NCBI RefSeq assembly: GCF_001273845.1
Contig: NZ_JHBW01000065.1
Location: forward strand, 62,001 to 126,000
From: Leucobacter musarum subsp. musarum
GTDB taxonomy: Bacteria; Actinomycetota; Actinomycetes; Actinomycetales; Microbacteriaceae
DNA length: 64,000 nucleotides
Direction: 5' to 3'
A model generated the notes under the pieces. It saw nothing but the letters and a program-made list of their open reading frames with translations, was not told the origin of the DNA and searched no databases. Of the stretch, positions 41,514-51,065 are shown in pieces. The translations under genes were made by a program, and so were the position numbers. Position 1 is the stretch's first letter. Each line of letters begins with the position of its first letter.

Positions 41514-42998
41514 ATGTCACACGCACTCGATCTTCTCGCGCCCGCCGGCGCACTGCCGATCGGCGACGGGTGGCGGGAGCTCGCGGCGAGCTCCGACGTC
41601 GTCTTCCCGTTCGACGGCACGGTCATCGGCACGGCCCCGGTGAGTGGCGAGCAGGATTCGCGCGACGCCCTCGATGCCGCCGATGCGGCTCGGGCCGCGG
41701 TCGCCGCGCTCACCACCGCGCAGCGCAAGGCGATCCTGACCGAACTCACCGCCCGGGTGCGCGCCGAGGCGCAACACCTCGAAGACCTCTTGGTGCTCGA
41801 GACCGGCAAGCCGCGCGTCGACTGCCGCACCGAGGTGAACCGCACCATCGTCACGCTCGAGGCGACCGCCGAAGAGGTCTCGCACATCCATGGCGAGACG
41901 GTGCCGCTCGACCTGCAAGAGCTCGGTCGCGGCATGATCGGCTACTACACCCGCAAGCCAGCCGGCATCGTCATCGGAATCGCCGGGTTCAACTACCCGC
42001 TGCTGCTCGCGACCCACAAGCTCGCGCCCGCCATCGCCGCGGGCTGCCCGGTCATCATCAAGCCGGCGCCGAACACGCCGCTCGCCACCATCGAACTGCT
42101 CGCGATCACCCGTGAAATCCTCGCAGCACACGGCGTCACGCCCGCCGCGGTGCAGCTCGTCAACGGCGACCCGATCGTCGGCGAGACCCTCGTGCGCGAC
42201 CCGCGCGCGGCCATCGTGTCGTTCACGGGCTCGGCCAAGATCGGCCACCTCATCGCCCAGCAGGCCGCACCGCGCAAGGCCGTACTCGAACTCGGTTCGA
42301 ACACCGGCTTCATCGTCGCGAACGACGCCGACCTCGAAGCCGCCGTCGACGCCGTTCTGCGCGGTGGCTTCTACGCCAACGGGCAAGCGTGCATTTCGGT
42401 GCAGCGCGTCGTGCTCGAGCGCGGGATCGCCGAGCACTTCTCGGCCCGCCTCGTCGAGCGCATGGGCGAGCTCGTCTTTGGTGATCCCCGCGACCTCGCG
42501 ACCAACGTCGCCCCCGTCATCAACGTCGCCTCGGGCGAGCGCATCCGCGCGATGATCGACCGCGCGCTCGCCGCGGGCGCCACGCTGCTGACCGACGGAC
42601 CCGGTGCCGTCTCGGAGCAGCGCGGTGCCGCGCACCTCGCCCCCATCGTGCTCGGCGACGTGCCCGCCGACGTCGACGTCTGGTGCGAAGAGATCTTCGG
42701 GCCCGTCGTGTGCCTCACGACCGTCGACTCCATCGACGACGCGATCGACCTCGTCAACGACTCGCGCTACGGGCTGCAAGCTGCCATCTACACCGCGTCG
42801 CTCGAGAGCGCGTTCGCCGCGATCGACCGCCTCGAGGTCGGCGGCGTCGTCGTCAACGAGATTCCCGGGTTCCGATCCGACATCATGCCCTACGGCGGCG
42901 TGAAAGATTCGGGCATCGGGCGCGAAGGCCCCCGCTTCGCCATCGAGGAGTTCACAGTGACGCGCATGGCGATGATCCGCCCGCGGGCGCGCGGCTGA
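41514..42998 (+). CDS. NAD(P)-dependent aldehyde dehydrogenase
   Basis: This 494-residue ALDH-superfamily enzyme has catalytic Cys at about 293 (FYANGQACISVQRV), general-base Glu at about 259 in VLELGSNTGFIV (an unusual SNTG where GGNA is usual), and the cofactor loop FTGSAKIGHLIA. GIAGFNYPLLLATHKLAPAIAAGCPVIIKPAPNTP and EEIFGPVV are also present. It is related to glyceraldehyde/lactaldehyde and phosphonoacetaldehyde-type dehydrogenases. It probably oxidises a pathway aldehyde to the acid. ATG 41514 follows CAGGGAG. The SDR gene downstream (97 nt) is likely cotranscribed. Confidence 0.88.
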   Translation: MSHALDLLAPAGALPIGDGWRELAASSDVVFPFDGTVIGTAPVSGEQDSRDALDAADAARAAVAALTTAQRKAILTELTARVRAEAQHLEDLLVLETGKPRVDCRTEVNRTIVTLEATAEEVSHIHGETVPLDLQELGRGMIGYYTRKPAGIVIGIAGFNYPLLLATHKLAPAIAAGCPVIIKPAPNTPLATIELLAITREILAAHGVTPAAVQLVNGDPIVGETLVRDPRAAIVSFTGSAKIGHLIAQQAAPRKAVLELGSNTGFIVANDADLEAAVDAVLRGGFYANGQACISVQRVVLERGIAEHFSARLVERMGELVFGDPRDLATNVAPVINVASGERIRAMIDRALAAGATLLTDGPGAVSEQRGAAHLAPIVLGDVPADVDVWCEEIFGPVVCLTTVDSIDDAIDLVNDSRYGLQAAIYTASLESAFAAIDRLEVGGVVVNEIPGFRSDIMPYGGVKDSGIGREGPRFAIEEFTVTRMAMIRPRARG

Positions 42999-43095
42999 CG
43001 CCGGCCCGGCGATCCCGCACCGCCGCGCAGCACATCGAACTGCAGCGCAGCGCACTCGATACCCAGATACGAACCGAAATCCAGGAGAACCCCGC

Positions 43096-43893
43096 ATGAG
43101 CCACTCGCCGATCGACTACTCGCAGCTCTTCCGCCTCGACGGGCGCACGATCGTGGTGATCGGCGCCGGCAGCGGCATCGGTCGCGAGTCGGCGCAGGCG
43201 CTCGCCGCGCAGGGTGCGCACGTCGTGGTCGCCGACTACTCGCTCGAGGGCGCCGAGGCGACGGTTGCGCTGATCGCTGAACAGGGCGGCGTGGCCGAGG
43301 CCTACGAGCTGAACGTGCTCGACGACGACGCGGTCGCTGCCGCCGCCGAGCGCTTCGGCACGGCATCCGCGCTGGTCTTCACCGCTGCGACCAACGTGCG
43401 CAAGCGCATGGAAGATTACACTCTCGACGAGTTCGACCGCGTCGTGAACCTCAACCTGCGGGCGTCGTTCCAGCTCATTCGCCAGTTCGGCACGAAGTTC
43501 GCCGCCAACGGTGGCGGGTCGATCATCGGCTTCGCGTCGATTCGCGCGCAGGTCGTCGAGCCCGGGCAGGGCGTCTACGCGGCGACCAAGGCCGGGCTCG
43601 TGCAGCTCGCGAAGACCGCGGCCGCCGAATACGGCGCGCAGGGCGTGCGCGTCAACGTGGTGGCACCCGGCGTCGTCGAGACCCCGCTGACCGCCCAGAT
43701 CAAGGCGAACGACGAGTGGTACGGCGCCTACGCGCAGAAGAGCGCACTCGGCCGCTGGTCGCGCCCCGACGAGCTGGCCGGCGCCGTGGTGTACCTCGCC
43801 TCAGACGCGTCATCGTTCGTGACCGGCTCCACACTGACCGTCGACGGCGGCTGGACCGCGATCGACGGACGCTTTACGCCGCCCGCGTCGTAG
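43096..43893 (+). CDS. Short-chain dehydrogenase/reductase of the catabolic locus
   Basis: This 265-residue classical SDR has VVIGAGSGIGRESAQALAAQG (cofactor), Asp in VVADYSLEGAEA (NAD preference), and TAATN in place of NNAG. The active-site Ser/Tyr/Lys are in GFASIRAQVVEPGQGVYAATKAGLVQLAK, followed by RVNVVAPGVVETPLTAQI. It probably oxidises a hydroxyl group of the pathway intermediate. The ATG follows CCAGGAGAA. It ends before a long hairpin facing the amidase gene. Confidence 0.85.
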   Translation: MSHSPIDYSQLFRLDGRTIVVIGAGSGIGRESAQALAAQGAHVVVADYSLEGAEATVALIAEQGGVAEAYELNVLDDDAVAAAAERFGTASALVFTAATNVRKRMEDYTLDEFDRVVNLNLRASFQLIRQFGTKFAANGGGSIIGFASIRAQVVEPGQGVYAATKAGLVQLAKTAAAEYGAQGVRVNVVAPGVVETPLTAQIKANDEWYGAYAQKSALGRWSRPDELAGAVVYLASDASSFVTGSTLTVDGGWTAIDGRFTPPAS

Positions 43894-43975
43894 GGTTTCG
43901 GGTTGGTCCGGGGCGCACCGAGGCGTCCCGGCTCGACGCTGCCGTGCCTGGGGACCGCAAGCTGTTGCCTTCGCG

Positions 43976-44037
43976 CACCTATTCGACGAATGACTACCAG
44001 TTCTCGGCAATAGTGGTATTCATTCGTCGAATAGGTG
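43976..44037. terminator. Long AT-richer hairpin between convergent genes
   Basis: A 25-bp imperfect stem (43976-44000 with 44013-44037; 23 of 25 positions pair) has a 12-nt loop. Arms begin CACCTATTCGACGAATG. It is probably a bidirectional terminator for the SDR and amidase genes; it is less GC-rich than its surroundings. Confidence 0.7.
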
Positions 44038-44083
44038 TCTCAAGACGAAATCTGGTGGTGCCGAGGCGCCCCGCGCCCGGCAC

Positions 44084-45484
44084 TCAGGCTACGCGGGCCC
44101 AGTCCACCTCGGCATCGGCCCCGCGCGCGCCCTCGAACCACAGCGCCACCCGCATGAGGTGATCGTCGGTGCCGATGCGCCCCGCGATCTGCAGGCCGAT
44201 GGTGCGACCGTCGGCCTGCACGCCGGCGCCGACCGACACGGCGGGCTGCCCCGACATGTTGTAGGGCACGGTGAACGAGATGTGCCCCATGGTCTGCAGC
44301 GGGTCGGTGATCGGCATCGGATCCTCGGCAGCGAACGCGGCGACCGGCGTCACCGGCGACAGCACGAGGTCGAACGGCTCGGTCGCGGCGCGGGTGAGGC
44401 GCGCCATCTCATCGGCCATGCCCCGGTTGCGCACGGTCTGCGCGGCCGAGAAGCCTGCTCCGGCTTCGCACCAGGCCGCGATGAACGGCAGTACGGCAGC
44501 GCGGTCGGCCTTCGAGAGCACTTCGAAATCGGCGAAGGATCGGCTGCGCCAAAAGTTCACGAGACCGTCGAGCACCGTTGCGGGTACGAAGGGGTCGAGC
44601 GGCACGACCGTTGCACCCGCAGCCTCGAAGAGTGCTGCGGCGCGCTCGACGGCGGCGCGGGTCTCCGGCTCGACGGCAAGGCCTGACCCGGCGTCCAGCT
44701 GCAGCGCGACGCGCAGGCCGGCGGGCGAGAGCGGCTCCGTCGACCACTCCATCGGCTGGTACGCGCGGGTGAGGTAGTCGCGGGGGTCGGGCTGCGCCAC
44801 GATCGACATGAGGCGGATCGTGTCGGCGGCCGAGCGCGTCAATGGGCCGGCCGCGCGACCCGTGTAGGGCACGTCAAGCGGAATGAGCCCCTCGCTGGGC
44901 TTCAACGCGGTGAGCCCCTGCCACGAGCCGGGGAGGCGAATGGATCCGCCGATATCCGTGCCGATGTGGAACGGCCCGTAGCCCGCTGCGGCGGCCGTGC
45001 CCGCGCCGGCGCTGGATCCGCCCGACGTGTGCGCGGGGTTCAGCGCACCGCGCGTGATGCCGTGCAGGCTCGAGACGCCCGACGACAGCATGCCCCAGTC
45101 GGGCATGGTGGTGGTGCCGACGATGACCGCGCCGGCCTCGAGCAAGCGGACGGTCGTGGGCGCGTTCTGGGCTGCGATCGGCGGGTTCGGGATCGCCGTG
45201 CCCGCCGGCTTCGGCTGACCGGCCCGGGCGATGTTCTCCTTGACCGTGGCGGGCACGCCATCGAACGAGCCGAGCTGGGTGCCCGAACGCCAGCGCTCCG
45301 TCGACGCGGCGGCGTCGGCGCGCACCTGCGCGGCGTCGAACAGGTACAGCGCGTTGAGTTCAGGCTCGCGCGCCTCGACGCGGGCGATGACGTCTTCGGC
45401 GACCTCGGAGGGGCTGAGCGATCCGTCGGCGTAGTGCGCGCTGAGCGCGGCGGCGTCGAGGGAGGCGGGGCGGTTCGAGGTCAT
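44084..45484 (-). CDS. Amidase (amidase signature family)
   Basis: This 466-residue hydrolase has the Ser-cisSer-Lys triad: Lys in VPATVKENIARAG, and Ser residues in HTSGGSSAGAGTAAAAGYGPFHIGTDIGGSIRLPGSWQG. A later VPYNMSGQPAVSV block is typical. It cleaves carboxamides, releasing ammonia or an amine. Similarity to GatA is limited to the signature, and no gatB/gatC is near. ATG 45484 is chosen (TSNRPASLDAAAL). It is the last gene of the ABC importer operon, so it probably hydrolyses the imported compound. Confidence 0.87.
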   Translation of the reverse strand: MTSNRPASLDAAALSAHYADGSLSPSEVAEDVIARVEAREPELNALYLFDAAQVRADAAASTERWRSGTQLGSFDGVPATVKENIARAGQPKPAGTAIPNPPIAAQNAPTTVRLLEAGAVIVGTTTMPDWGMLSSGVSSLHGITRGALNPAHTSGGSSAGAGTAAAAGYGPFHIGTDIGGSIRLPGSWQGLTALKPSEGLIPLDVPYTGRAAGPLTRSAADTIRLMSIVAQPDPRDYLTRAYQPMEWSTEPLSPAGLRVALQLDAGSGLAVEPETRAAVERAAALFEAAGATVVPLDPFVPATVLDGLVNFWRSRSFADFEVLSKADRAAVLPFIAAWCEAGAGFSAAQTVRNRGMADEMARLTRAATEPFDLVLSPVTPVAAFAAEDPMPITDPLQTMGHISFTVPYNMSGQPAVSVGAGVQADGRTIGLQIAGRIGTDDHLMRVALWFEGARGADAEVDWARVA

Positions 45485-45584
45485 CCTGGGCCTTTCGTTC
45501 GGGTGAATGGTCGGGCTGGGGGAGCGCGCACCGGCGACGCGGGTCGGGGTGGGGAGCCGCGTGGTCGCGCCGCGCCCCACCGCG

Positions 45585-47435
45585 TCAGGCGCTCTGTGCG
45601 AGCTCCTGTCGCAGCGTCAGCGACGAATCGATGAGGCGCTGCGTGTAGGGGTGCTGCGGGGCGCGGTACACGGTCTCTGTGTCGCCGGCCTCGACGATCT
45701 CGCCCGACTGCATCACAATCACCGAGTCGCAGAGGTGCCGCACCACGTTGAGGTCGTGCGACACGAAGACGAGCGTGAGCCCGTACTCGTCGACGAGGTC
45801 GGCGAGCAGGTTCAGCACCTGCGCGCGCACCGAGACGTCGAGCGCGCTGACGGGCTCGTCGGCGACGACCACCTTCGGGCGGCAGATCAGTGCGCGGGCG
45901 ATCGAGATGCGCTGACGCTGGCCACCCGAGAACTGGTGCGGAAAGCGCTCGGCCGACGAGGCGGGCAGCCCAACCGCCTCCAACATTTCGGCGACCATGC
46001 GCTTGCGGTCGGCTGCCGACTCGCCGCGGCCGGGCACGAGCAGCGGCTCCGAGATGATCTGTTCGACGGTCATGCGCGGGTCGAGCGACCCCATCGGATC
46101 CTGGAACACGATCTGCAGGTTCTGCCGCAGCTCGCGCAGCTGCGCTTCCTTCGCGCCCTTCACCTCGTTGCCGGCGACGATCGCGCTGCCCGAAGTGGGC
46201 TGGTCGAGGCCCGCGAGGATGCGCAGCAGCGTCGACTTGCCCGAGCCCGATTCGCCGACGACGCCGAGGCGGCCGCCCTCGGGCACCTCGAACGAGATGC
46301 TCTTCAGTGCGTGCACCTCGGGCGCCGGCTTGAACAGGCTCGTGCGGCCGCGGGTGTAGGTGCGCACGAGGTCGGTGACGCGCATCGCGGGCTCGGCGGC
46401 CGAGGTGCTTGCGGTCGCAGTGCCGGCGGGCGCGCGTGTCGCGGACGCTGCGGTCTCGGGCGTACCAGCGACGGGTGCCGGATCAGCGGGCGCCGGGTGA
46501 TCCGCCGCCGCACCTGCGGGCAGGCCGTCGGCACCGAGAGTCGCATCCGCGGTCGGCGGCACGTACTCCTGCGCTGTCGCGACGGTGAAGAGCCGCCCGT
46601 TCGCGTCGACCGCGTCGAGGTCGGAGGCCGCGAGCAGTCCCCGCGTGTAGGGGTGCTGCGGGCGGGTGAAGACGTCTTCGGTGGTGCCCTCCTCGACGAC
46701 GACGCCCTGATTCATCACGAGCACGCGCGTGCACATGTTCGCGACGACGGCCAGGTCGTGCGTGATGAAGAGGAGGCCGGTGCCGCGCTCACGCACAAGC
46801 TCGAGAATGAGATCGAGCACCTGACGTTGCACCGTGACGTCGAGCGCCGTCGTGGGCTCGTCGCAGAGCAGCAGCGACGGGTCATTCGCGAGCGCCATCG
46901 CGAGCATGACGCGCTGACGCTGACCGCCCGAGAGCTGGTGCGGGTAGGCGCGCGCGGCCTGCGCCGGGTCGGGCAGGTGCACGGCATCGAGCATCTCGAC
47001 GGCGCGGCGATTCGCCTCGGCTTTCGTCGGCGCAAGCTTGTGCTGCAGAATGATCTCCGCGATCTGCGCCCCCGCCCGCATCAGCGGGTTGAGTGCCGTG
47101 AGCGGCTCCTGGAACACCATCGCCACGTCGTTGCCGCGCAGCTTCATGAGATCGCGCTCGGGCGCCTCGAGCAGGTTGCCCGCGTAGCCGTCGATCTCGA
47201 CCGAACCGTCGGCCGTGACGCCGTTCGGCAGGAGGCCGAGGAGCGCGGTCGTGGTCATCGACTTGCCCGACCCCGACTCGCCGATCAGGCCGATGCGCTC
47301 GCCGTGCGCCATATGCAGCGAGAAGTCGGAGACGAGGGTGCGGTGCGGGGTGCGCACGTTGAGGTCGTCGACGCGGAGCAGCAGGTCGCCGCGCGCGGCG
47401 GGTCCGGCAGCGCCGGCGGTGGATTCGGTGCGCAT
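45585..47435 (-). CDS. Oligopeptide-type ABC importer ATPase, two fused ATP-binding domains
   Basis: This 616-residue DppD-DppF-type fusion has domain 1 (about 15-290) with Walker A GESGSGKSM, signature LSGGQRQRVMLAMAL and DEPTTALDVTVQ. A linker of about 60 Ala/Thr/Pro-rich residues follows. Domain 2 (about 350-610) has GESGSGKSTLLR, FSGGQRQRISIARAL, ADEPVSALDVSVRAQ and SHDLNVVRHLCD. Each domain carries a peptide-transporter C-terminal stretch (PQHPYTRGLL, PQHPYTQRLI). Both sites look catalytically complete. It overlaps the permease gene by ATGA and powers uptake by the adjacent permeases. Confidence 0.92.
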   Translation of the reverse strand: MRTESTAGAAGPAARGDLLLRVDDLNVRTPHRTLVSDFSLHMAHGERIGLIGESGSGKSMTTTALLGLLPNGVTADGSVEIDGYAGNLLEAPERDLMKLRGNDVAMVFQEPLTALNPLMRAGAQIAEIILQHKLAPTKAEANRRAVEMLDAVHLPDPAQAARAYPHQLSGGQRQRVMLAMALANDPSLLLCDEPTTALDVTVQRQVLDLILELVRERGTGLLFITHDLAVVANMCTRVLVMNQGVVVEEGTTEDVFTRPQHPYTRGLLAASDLDAVDANGRLFTVATAQEYVPPTADATLGADGLPAGAAADHPAPADPAPVAGTPETAASATRAPAGTATASTSAAEPAMRVTDLVRTYTRGRTSLFKPAPEVHALKSISFEVPEGGRLGVVGESGSGKSTLLRILAGLDQPTSGSAIVAGNEVKGAKEAQLRELRQNLQIVFQDPMGSLDPRMTVEQIISEPLLVPGRGESAADRKRMVAEMLEAVGLPASSAERFPHQFSGGQRQRISIARALICRPKVVVADEPVSALDVSVRAQVLNLLADLVDEYGLTLVFVSHDLNVVRHLCDSVIVMQSGEIVEAGDTETVYRAPQHPYTQRLIDSSLTLRQELAQSA

Positions 47436-48361
47436 CAGCCGCGGCTCCCGTTCAGTTTCGGATCGAAGCGGTCGCGCAGGCCGTCACCCAGCAGGTTGAA
47501 GCCCATGACCGCGATGGCGATGGCGATGCCCGGCCACACGGCCAGCATCGGCTCGGTGCCGAGGAACTGCTGCGACTCCTGCAGCATGCGCCCCCACGAC
47601 GGGGTGGGCGGCGGCGTGCCGAGGCCCAGGAAGCTCAGGCCGGCCTCTGCGAGCACGGCGAGGGCGAACGAGACCGACGACTGCACGACGACCATGCCCA
47701 CGATGTTCGGGAGCACGTGACGCAGGGCGATCCGGAACCGCGACTGGCTCGCCGCGCGCGCCGCGAGCACGTACTCGGTCGTCATCACCTGCAGGGTGCC
47801 CGAGCGGGCGACGCGGGCGAAGCCCGGAATGGTCGCGATGCCGATCGCCACCATGGCGGTCAGCGTCGAAGCGCCGAAGACCGCGCTGAACATGATCGCC
47901 AGCAGCAGTGCGGGGAAGGCGAGCGCGATGTCGGAGGCGCGCATGATGACCTCCTCGATCCACCCGCCACGGATGCCCGCGAGGATGCCGAGGGGCGTGC
48001 CGATGACGATCGCGATGCCGACCGAGATGACGCCGACGAAGAGCGTGATGCGCGCGCCGTACAGCATCGCCGAGAACACATCGCGGCCGTACTTGTCGGT
48101 GCCCATGAGGTGCGCGGCGCTGGAGCCCTGGAGGCGATCCGCCGGCATCGCCTGCGTGGGGTCGTAGGGCGTCCACACGAACGACACGATGGCCGCGAGC
48201 GCGACGAGCCCGATCAGTACGAGACCGATGATCAGCGTGGACGACAGCTTGCGGCGGCCGGGCTTCGCGGCCCCGCCGCTCAGGCTGGAGTTGCCCGGTG
48301 CGCTGATCGCGCTGGTGCGCGGCGCCTGGGAGGGCGGGGTGGGAACCTGTTGCGTGCTCAT
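47435..48361 (-). CDS. ABC importer permease (DppC type)
   Basis: This 308-residue permease has a Pro-rich cytoplasmic N-terminus (about 40 residues), one helix, then the DppC-type region YDPTQAMPADRLQGSSAAHLMGTDKYGRDVFSAMLYGARITLFVG. The EAA-like loop is ARSGTLQVMTTEYVLAARAASQSRFRIALRHVLPN, and LSFLGLGTPPPTPSWGRMLQES is a hallmark. It forms a heterodimer with the DppB-type protein encoded 3 nt upstream in the operon. Confidence 0.92.
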   Translation of the reverse strand: MSTQQVPTPPSQAPRTSAISAPGNSSLSGGAAKPGRRKLSSTLIIGLVLIGLVALAAIVSFVWTPYDPTQAMPADRLQGSSAAHLMGTDKYGRDVFSAMLYGARITLFVGVISVGIAIVIGTPLGILAGIRGGWIEEVIMRASDIALAFPALLLAIMFSAVFGASTLTAMVAIGIATIPGFARVARSGTLQVMTTEYVLAARAASQSRFRIALRHVLPNIVGMVVVQSSVSFALAVLAEAGLSFLGLGTPPPTPSWGRMLQESQQFLGTEPMLAVWPGIAIAIAVMGFNLLGDGLRDRFDPKLNGSRG

Positions 48362-48363
48362 GG

Positions 48364-49311
48364 CTAGGCGCTCCTTCGCAGACGCGGATCGATGAGCGTG
48401 TAGAGCACATCGACGACGAGGTTGAGAATCAGGGTGATTGCGACGAGCACCATGACCACCGACTGCACGGTGAGCATGTCGCGGTTGCCCACGGCGTCGA
48501 GCAGCATCGAGCCGAGGCCCGGAATCACGAACACGCGCTCGATGACCACGGCTCCGATGATGAGCGCCGCGATCTGCACGCCCGTCACGGTGATGACCGG
48601 AATGGCGGCGTTGCGGAGGCCGTGCTTCAGCAGCGCGCCGTTCTTGCTCAGGCCCTTCGCGCGGGCGGTGCGCAGGTAGTCCTCGCTCATCACCTCGAGC
48701 ACGGCCGAGCGTACATAACGGGTGAGGATCGCGCCCTGCACGGAGGCGAGGGCCACGACGGGCAGGATCAACCGGCGAATGAAGTCGCCGAAGTCTTCAG
48801 ATGGTGCGGTCCAGCCGTTCGCCGGGAGCCAGCCGAGGCCGACCGCGAACACCATGACGAGCAGGATGCCGGCGAGGAAGCCGGGGATCGCGACACCGAT
48901 CTGCGATCCGAGGCCGATGGCGACGCCCGAGAAGTTGCGGTGCTTCACCGCGGCCCAGGTGCCGAGCGGAATCGCGACGAGCAGGGCGACCACCATCGCG
49001 GTGAGCACAAGGATCAGGCTGACCTGCACGCGATCGAGCACCATCGGGCTGATGTCGGTGCGCGTGACGTAGGAGGTGCCGAAGTCGCCCGTGAGCAGGC
49101 CGCCGAACCACTCGAAGTACTGCACGATGAGCGGGCGGTTCGTGCCGAACTGCTCGCGCGTCTGCTCGAGGAGCTCGGGTGTGGCGTTGACGCCGAGCGC
49201 GATCTGGGCGGGGTCGCCCGGAATCAAGCGCATGAAGAGGAACACGACGACCGTGGCGACGACGTACGTCACCGCGAATCTCGCGAGATTGATCAGGATC
49301 CGTATGGCCAT
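48364..49311 (-). CDS. ABC importer permease (DppB type)
   Basis: This 315-residue permease has six helices. The DppB-type start is RILINLARFAVTYVVATVVVFLFMRLIPGDPAQ, with LGVNATPELLEQTREQFGTNRPLIVQYFEW. The coupling loop is RYVRSAVLEVMSEDYLRTARAKGLSKNGALLKHGLRNAAIPVITV, and VVIERVFVIPGLGSMLLDAV is typical of the family. It is separated from the binding-protein gene by a long hairpin. Confidence 0.92.
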   Translation of the reverse strand: MAIRILINLARFAVTYVVATVVVFLFMRLIPGDPAQIALGVNATPELLEQTREQFGTNRPLIVQYFEWFGGLLTGDFGTSYVTRTDISPMVLDRVQVSLILVLTAMVVALLVAIPLGTWAAVKHRNFSGVAIGLGSQIGVAIPGFLAGILLVMVFAVGLGWLPANGWTAPSEDFGDFIRRLILPVVALASVQGAILTRYVRSAVLEVMSEDYLRTARAKGLSKNGALLKHGLRNAAIPVITVTGVQIAALIIGAVVIERVFVIPGLGSMLLDAVGNRDMLTVQSVVMVLVAITLILNLVVDVLYTLIDPRLRRSA

Positions 49312-49381
49312 GCGGGTTCCTCGAGTTCAGGGGGAGGGGTGCGGGGTGTTGCGTCGTGCACACTGTGGGTGGTGCAGGGTG

Positions 49382-49440
49382 CTGGGTGAGCAATTACTGC
49401 CCGAACCCGTGGGGGTTCGGGGTAGCAATCACTCACCCAG
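49382..49440 (-). promoter_or_regulatory. Intergenic stem-loop between binding-protein and permease genes
   Basis: CTGGGTGAG (49382-49390) and CTCACCCAG (49432-49440) start an imperfect stem of about 27 bp with a small loop around GTGGG. It is in the 146-nt gap of the operon, where such stems often stabilise the abundant binding-protein mRNA and reduce read-through into the permease genes. Confidence 0.55.
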
Positions 49441-49457
49441 AGTCTGGGCGAGAAGTG

Positions 49458-50978
49458 TTACTTCCAGCTCAGGTTGGTGAGGTCGAGCGCCTCGATGATC
49501 GCATTTTCGGGCATGCCCTGCAGCCCGGCCTTCGCGACCGTGATGTTCGGGAAGAGGAACAGCACGCCCGATGCGGCGTCGTCGACGATCTGCTCGGAGA
49601 CCTGCTTCATGCCCTCGATGTAGCCCGCCTCGTCGGCGGCGTCGGCCTCCGCAGCGATGGGGGCGATCTTCGAGTTGTCGTACCCGATGTAGTAGTTCGG
49701 GTCGTTGAACACGGTGAGGATGTCGCGCGCCTCGACGGCGAGCACCGTGGTCAGCTGGTAGTCGTGCTGGGTGAAGACCTTGTCCAGCCAGACGGCGGGG
49801 AACTCGGCGGACTCGATCTTCGCGTTGATGCCCACGTCTTTCAGCTGCGACACGACGATCTCGGAGACGGCCTGCGCGTAGGGGCGGGTCGGCACCGTGA
49901 AGGTGATGTCCAGGTTTTCCTGGCCGGCCTCCTTGAGGAGCTCCTTGGCCTTCTCGGGGTCGTAGGGGTACTTGTCGTTCAGATCCTCGTAGTACGGATC
50001 GGTCGGCGTCGCGTAGGTGGCGACGAGCGAGCCGTAGCCGTTCCACGCGGTGTCGAGGATCGCCTGCTTGTCGAGGGCGTAGAGCACTGCCTGGCGCACG
50101 CGCACGTCGTCGAAGGGTGCGGCCTTGTTGTTCATGGAGAGCGATACCTCGCCGCTCGACGTGCCGGTGGTGACCACGAACTTGTCGTCGGCTTCGAAGC
50201 TTGACAGCAGCTCGGGGGCCTGCAGGTTCGCGATCGCGTCGACGTCGCCGGTCTGCAGCGCGTTGGTGGTGGCCGTCGCGTCGGCGAAGTACTTCAGCGT
50301 GACCTGCTCGACGCCGGGCGCTTCGCCCCAGTAGTCGTCGCGGGTGTCGAAGACGAGGCTCTCGTTCGGGGTCCACTTCTCAACGGCGTAGGGTCCGGTG
50401 CCGACAGGGGTGTTGGCGAGGTCGGCTACGCCGTCCTCCGAGAAGATCGCTCCAACGGGAGTCGCGAGGCTGAAGAGCCAGGCGTTCGACGGGGTGCTCA
50501 GCGTCACTGCCACCTCGGTCGGCGAGACGACGTCGACGCTGTCGACGACATCCATCTTCGCCTTGAGGCTCGAGACCCAGTCGGTCTTGACTCGGTCGAA
50601 GCTGAACTTCACGTCATCGGCGGTGAACTCGTCGCCGTTCGAGAACGTCACGCCCTCTTGCAGGGTGAACGTGTAGGTCTTGCGATCGTCGCTGACCGTC
50701 CACTCTTTGGCGAGCAGCGGCTGGATCTCGCCCGACTGGTCGAGCTCGACGAGGCCCTCGTAGACGTTCGACATGAGTGCCTGCGGAATCGCAGAGCCCG
50801 CGGTCGTGGTGAAGTCGAGGTTGGTCGGTGTGCCGGTGAGCGCGATGGTCGCGGTCGTCGGGGTGTCGCCGTCGCCGCCCGAGCTGCTGCCGGCGCCGGC
50901 GGAGCAGCCGGCCAGGCCGAGAACGGCCGCGGTGGCGAGCGCCGCCGTGGTGAGAATCGCATTCTTACGTCGCATCAT
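49458..50978 (-). CDS. Oligopeptide-type ABC substrate-binding lipoprotein (SBP_bac_5)
   Basis: This 506-residue exported lipoprotein has signal MRRKNAILTTAALATAAVLG and lipobox LAGC with Cys near residue 25. The family-5 solute-binding domain has IPQALMSNVYEGLVELDQSGEIQPLLAKEWTVSDD, YTFTLQEGVTFSNGDEFTADDVKFSFDRV, and VGTGPYAVEKWTPNESLVFDTRDDYWG. VRQAVLYALDKQAILDTAWNGYG follows. Such proteins bind peptides, opines, nickel or sugars; the ligand here is unknown. It heads the operon with permeases, ATPase and amidase. Two adjacent ATGs (50978, 50975) are possible starts. Confidence 0.9.
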   Translation of the reverse strand: MMRRKNAILTTAALATAAVLGLAGCSAGAGSSSGGDGDTPTTATIALTGTPTNLDFTTTAGSAIPQALMSNVYEGLVELDQSGEIQPLLAKEWTVSDDRKTYTFTLQEGVTFSNGDEFTADDVKFSFDRVKTDWVSSLKAKMDVVDSVDVVSPTEVAVTLSTPSNAWLFSLATPVGAIFSEDGVADLANTPVGTGPYAVEKWTPNESLVFDTRDDYWGEAPGVEQVTLKYFADATATTNALQTGDVDAIANLQAPELLSSFEADDKFVVTTGTSSGEVSLSMNNKAAPFDDVRVRQAVLYALDKQAILDTAWNGYGSLVATYATPTDPYYEDLNDKYPYDPEKAKELLKEAGQENLDITFTVPTRPYAQAVSEIVVSQLKDVGINAKIESAEFPAVWLDKVFTQHDYQLTTVLAVEARDILTVFNDPNYYIGYDNSKIAPIAAEADAADEAGYIEGMKQVSEQIVDDAASGVLFLFPNITVAKAGLQGMPENAIIEALDLTNLSWK

Positions 50979-51065
50979 TGCTTTCCTGTGGCTGCTTTCC
51001 TGTGACTCAGGCCTCGGGATCCGTGGCCGTTGATGGGTGAGTATTCGGGCGACGATGCCCGATCA

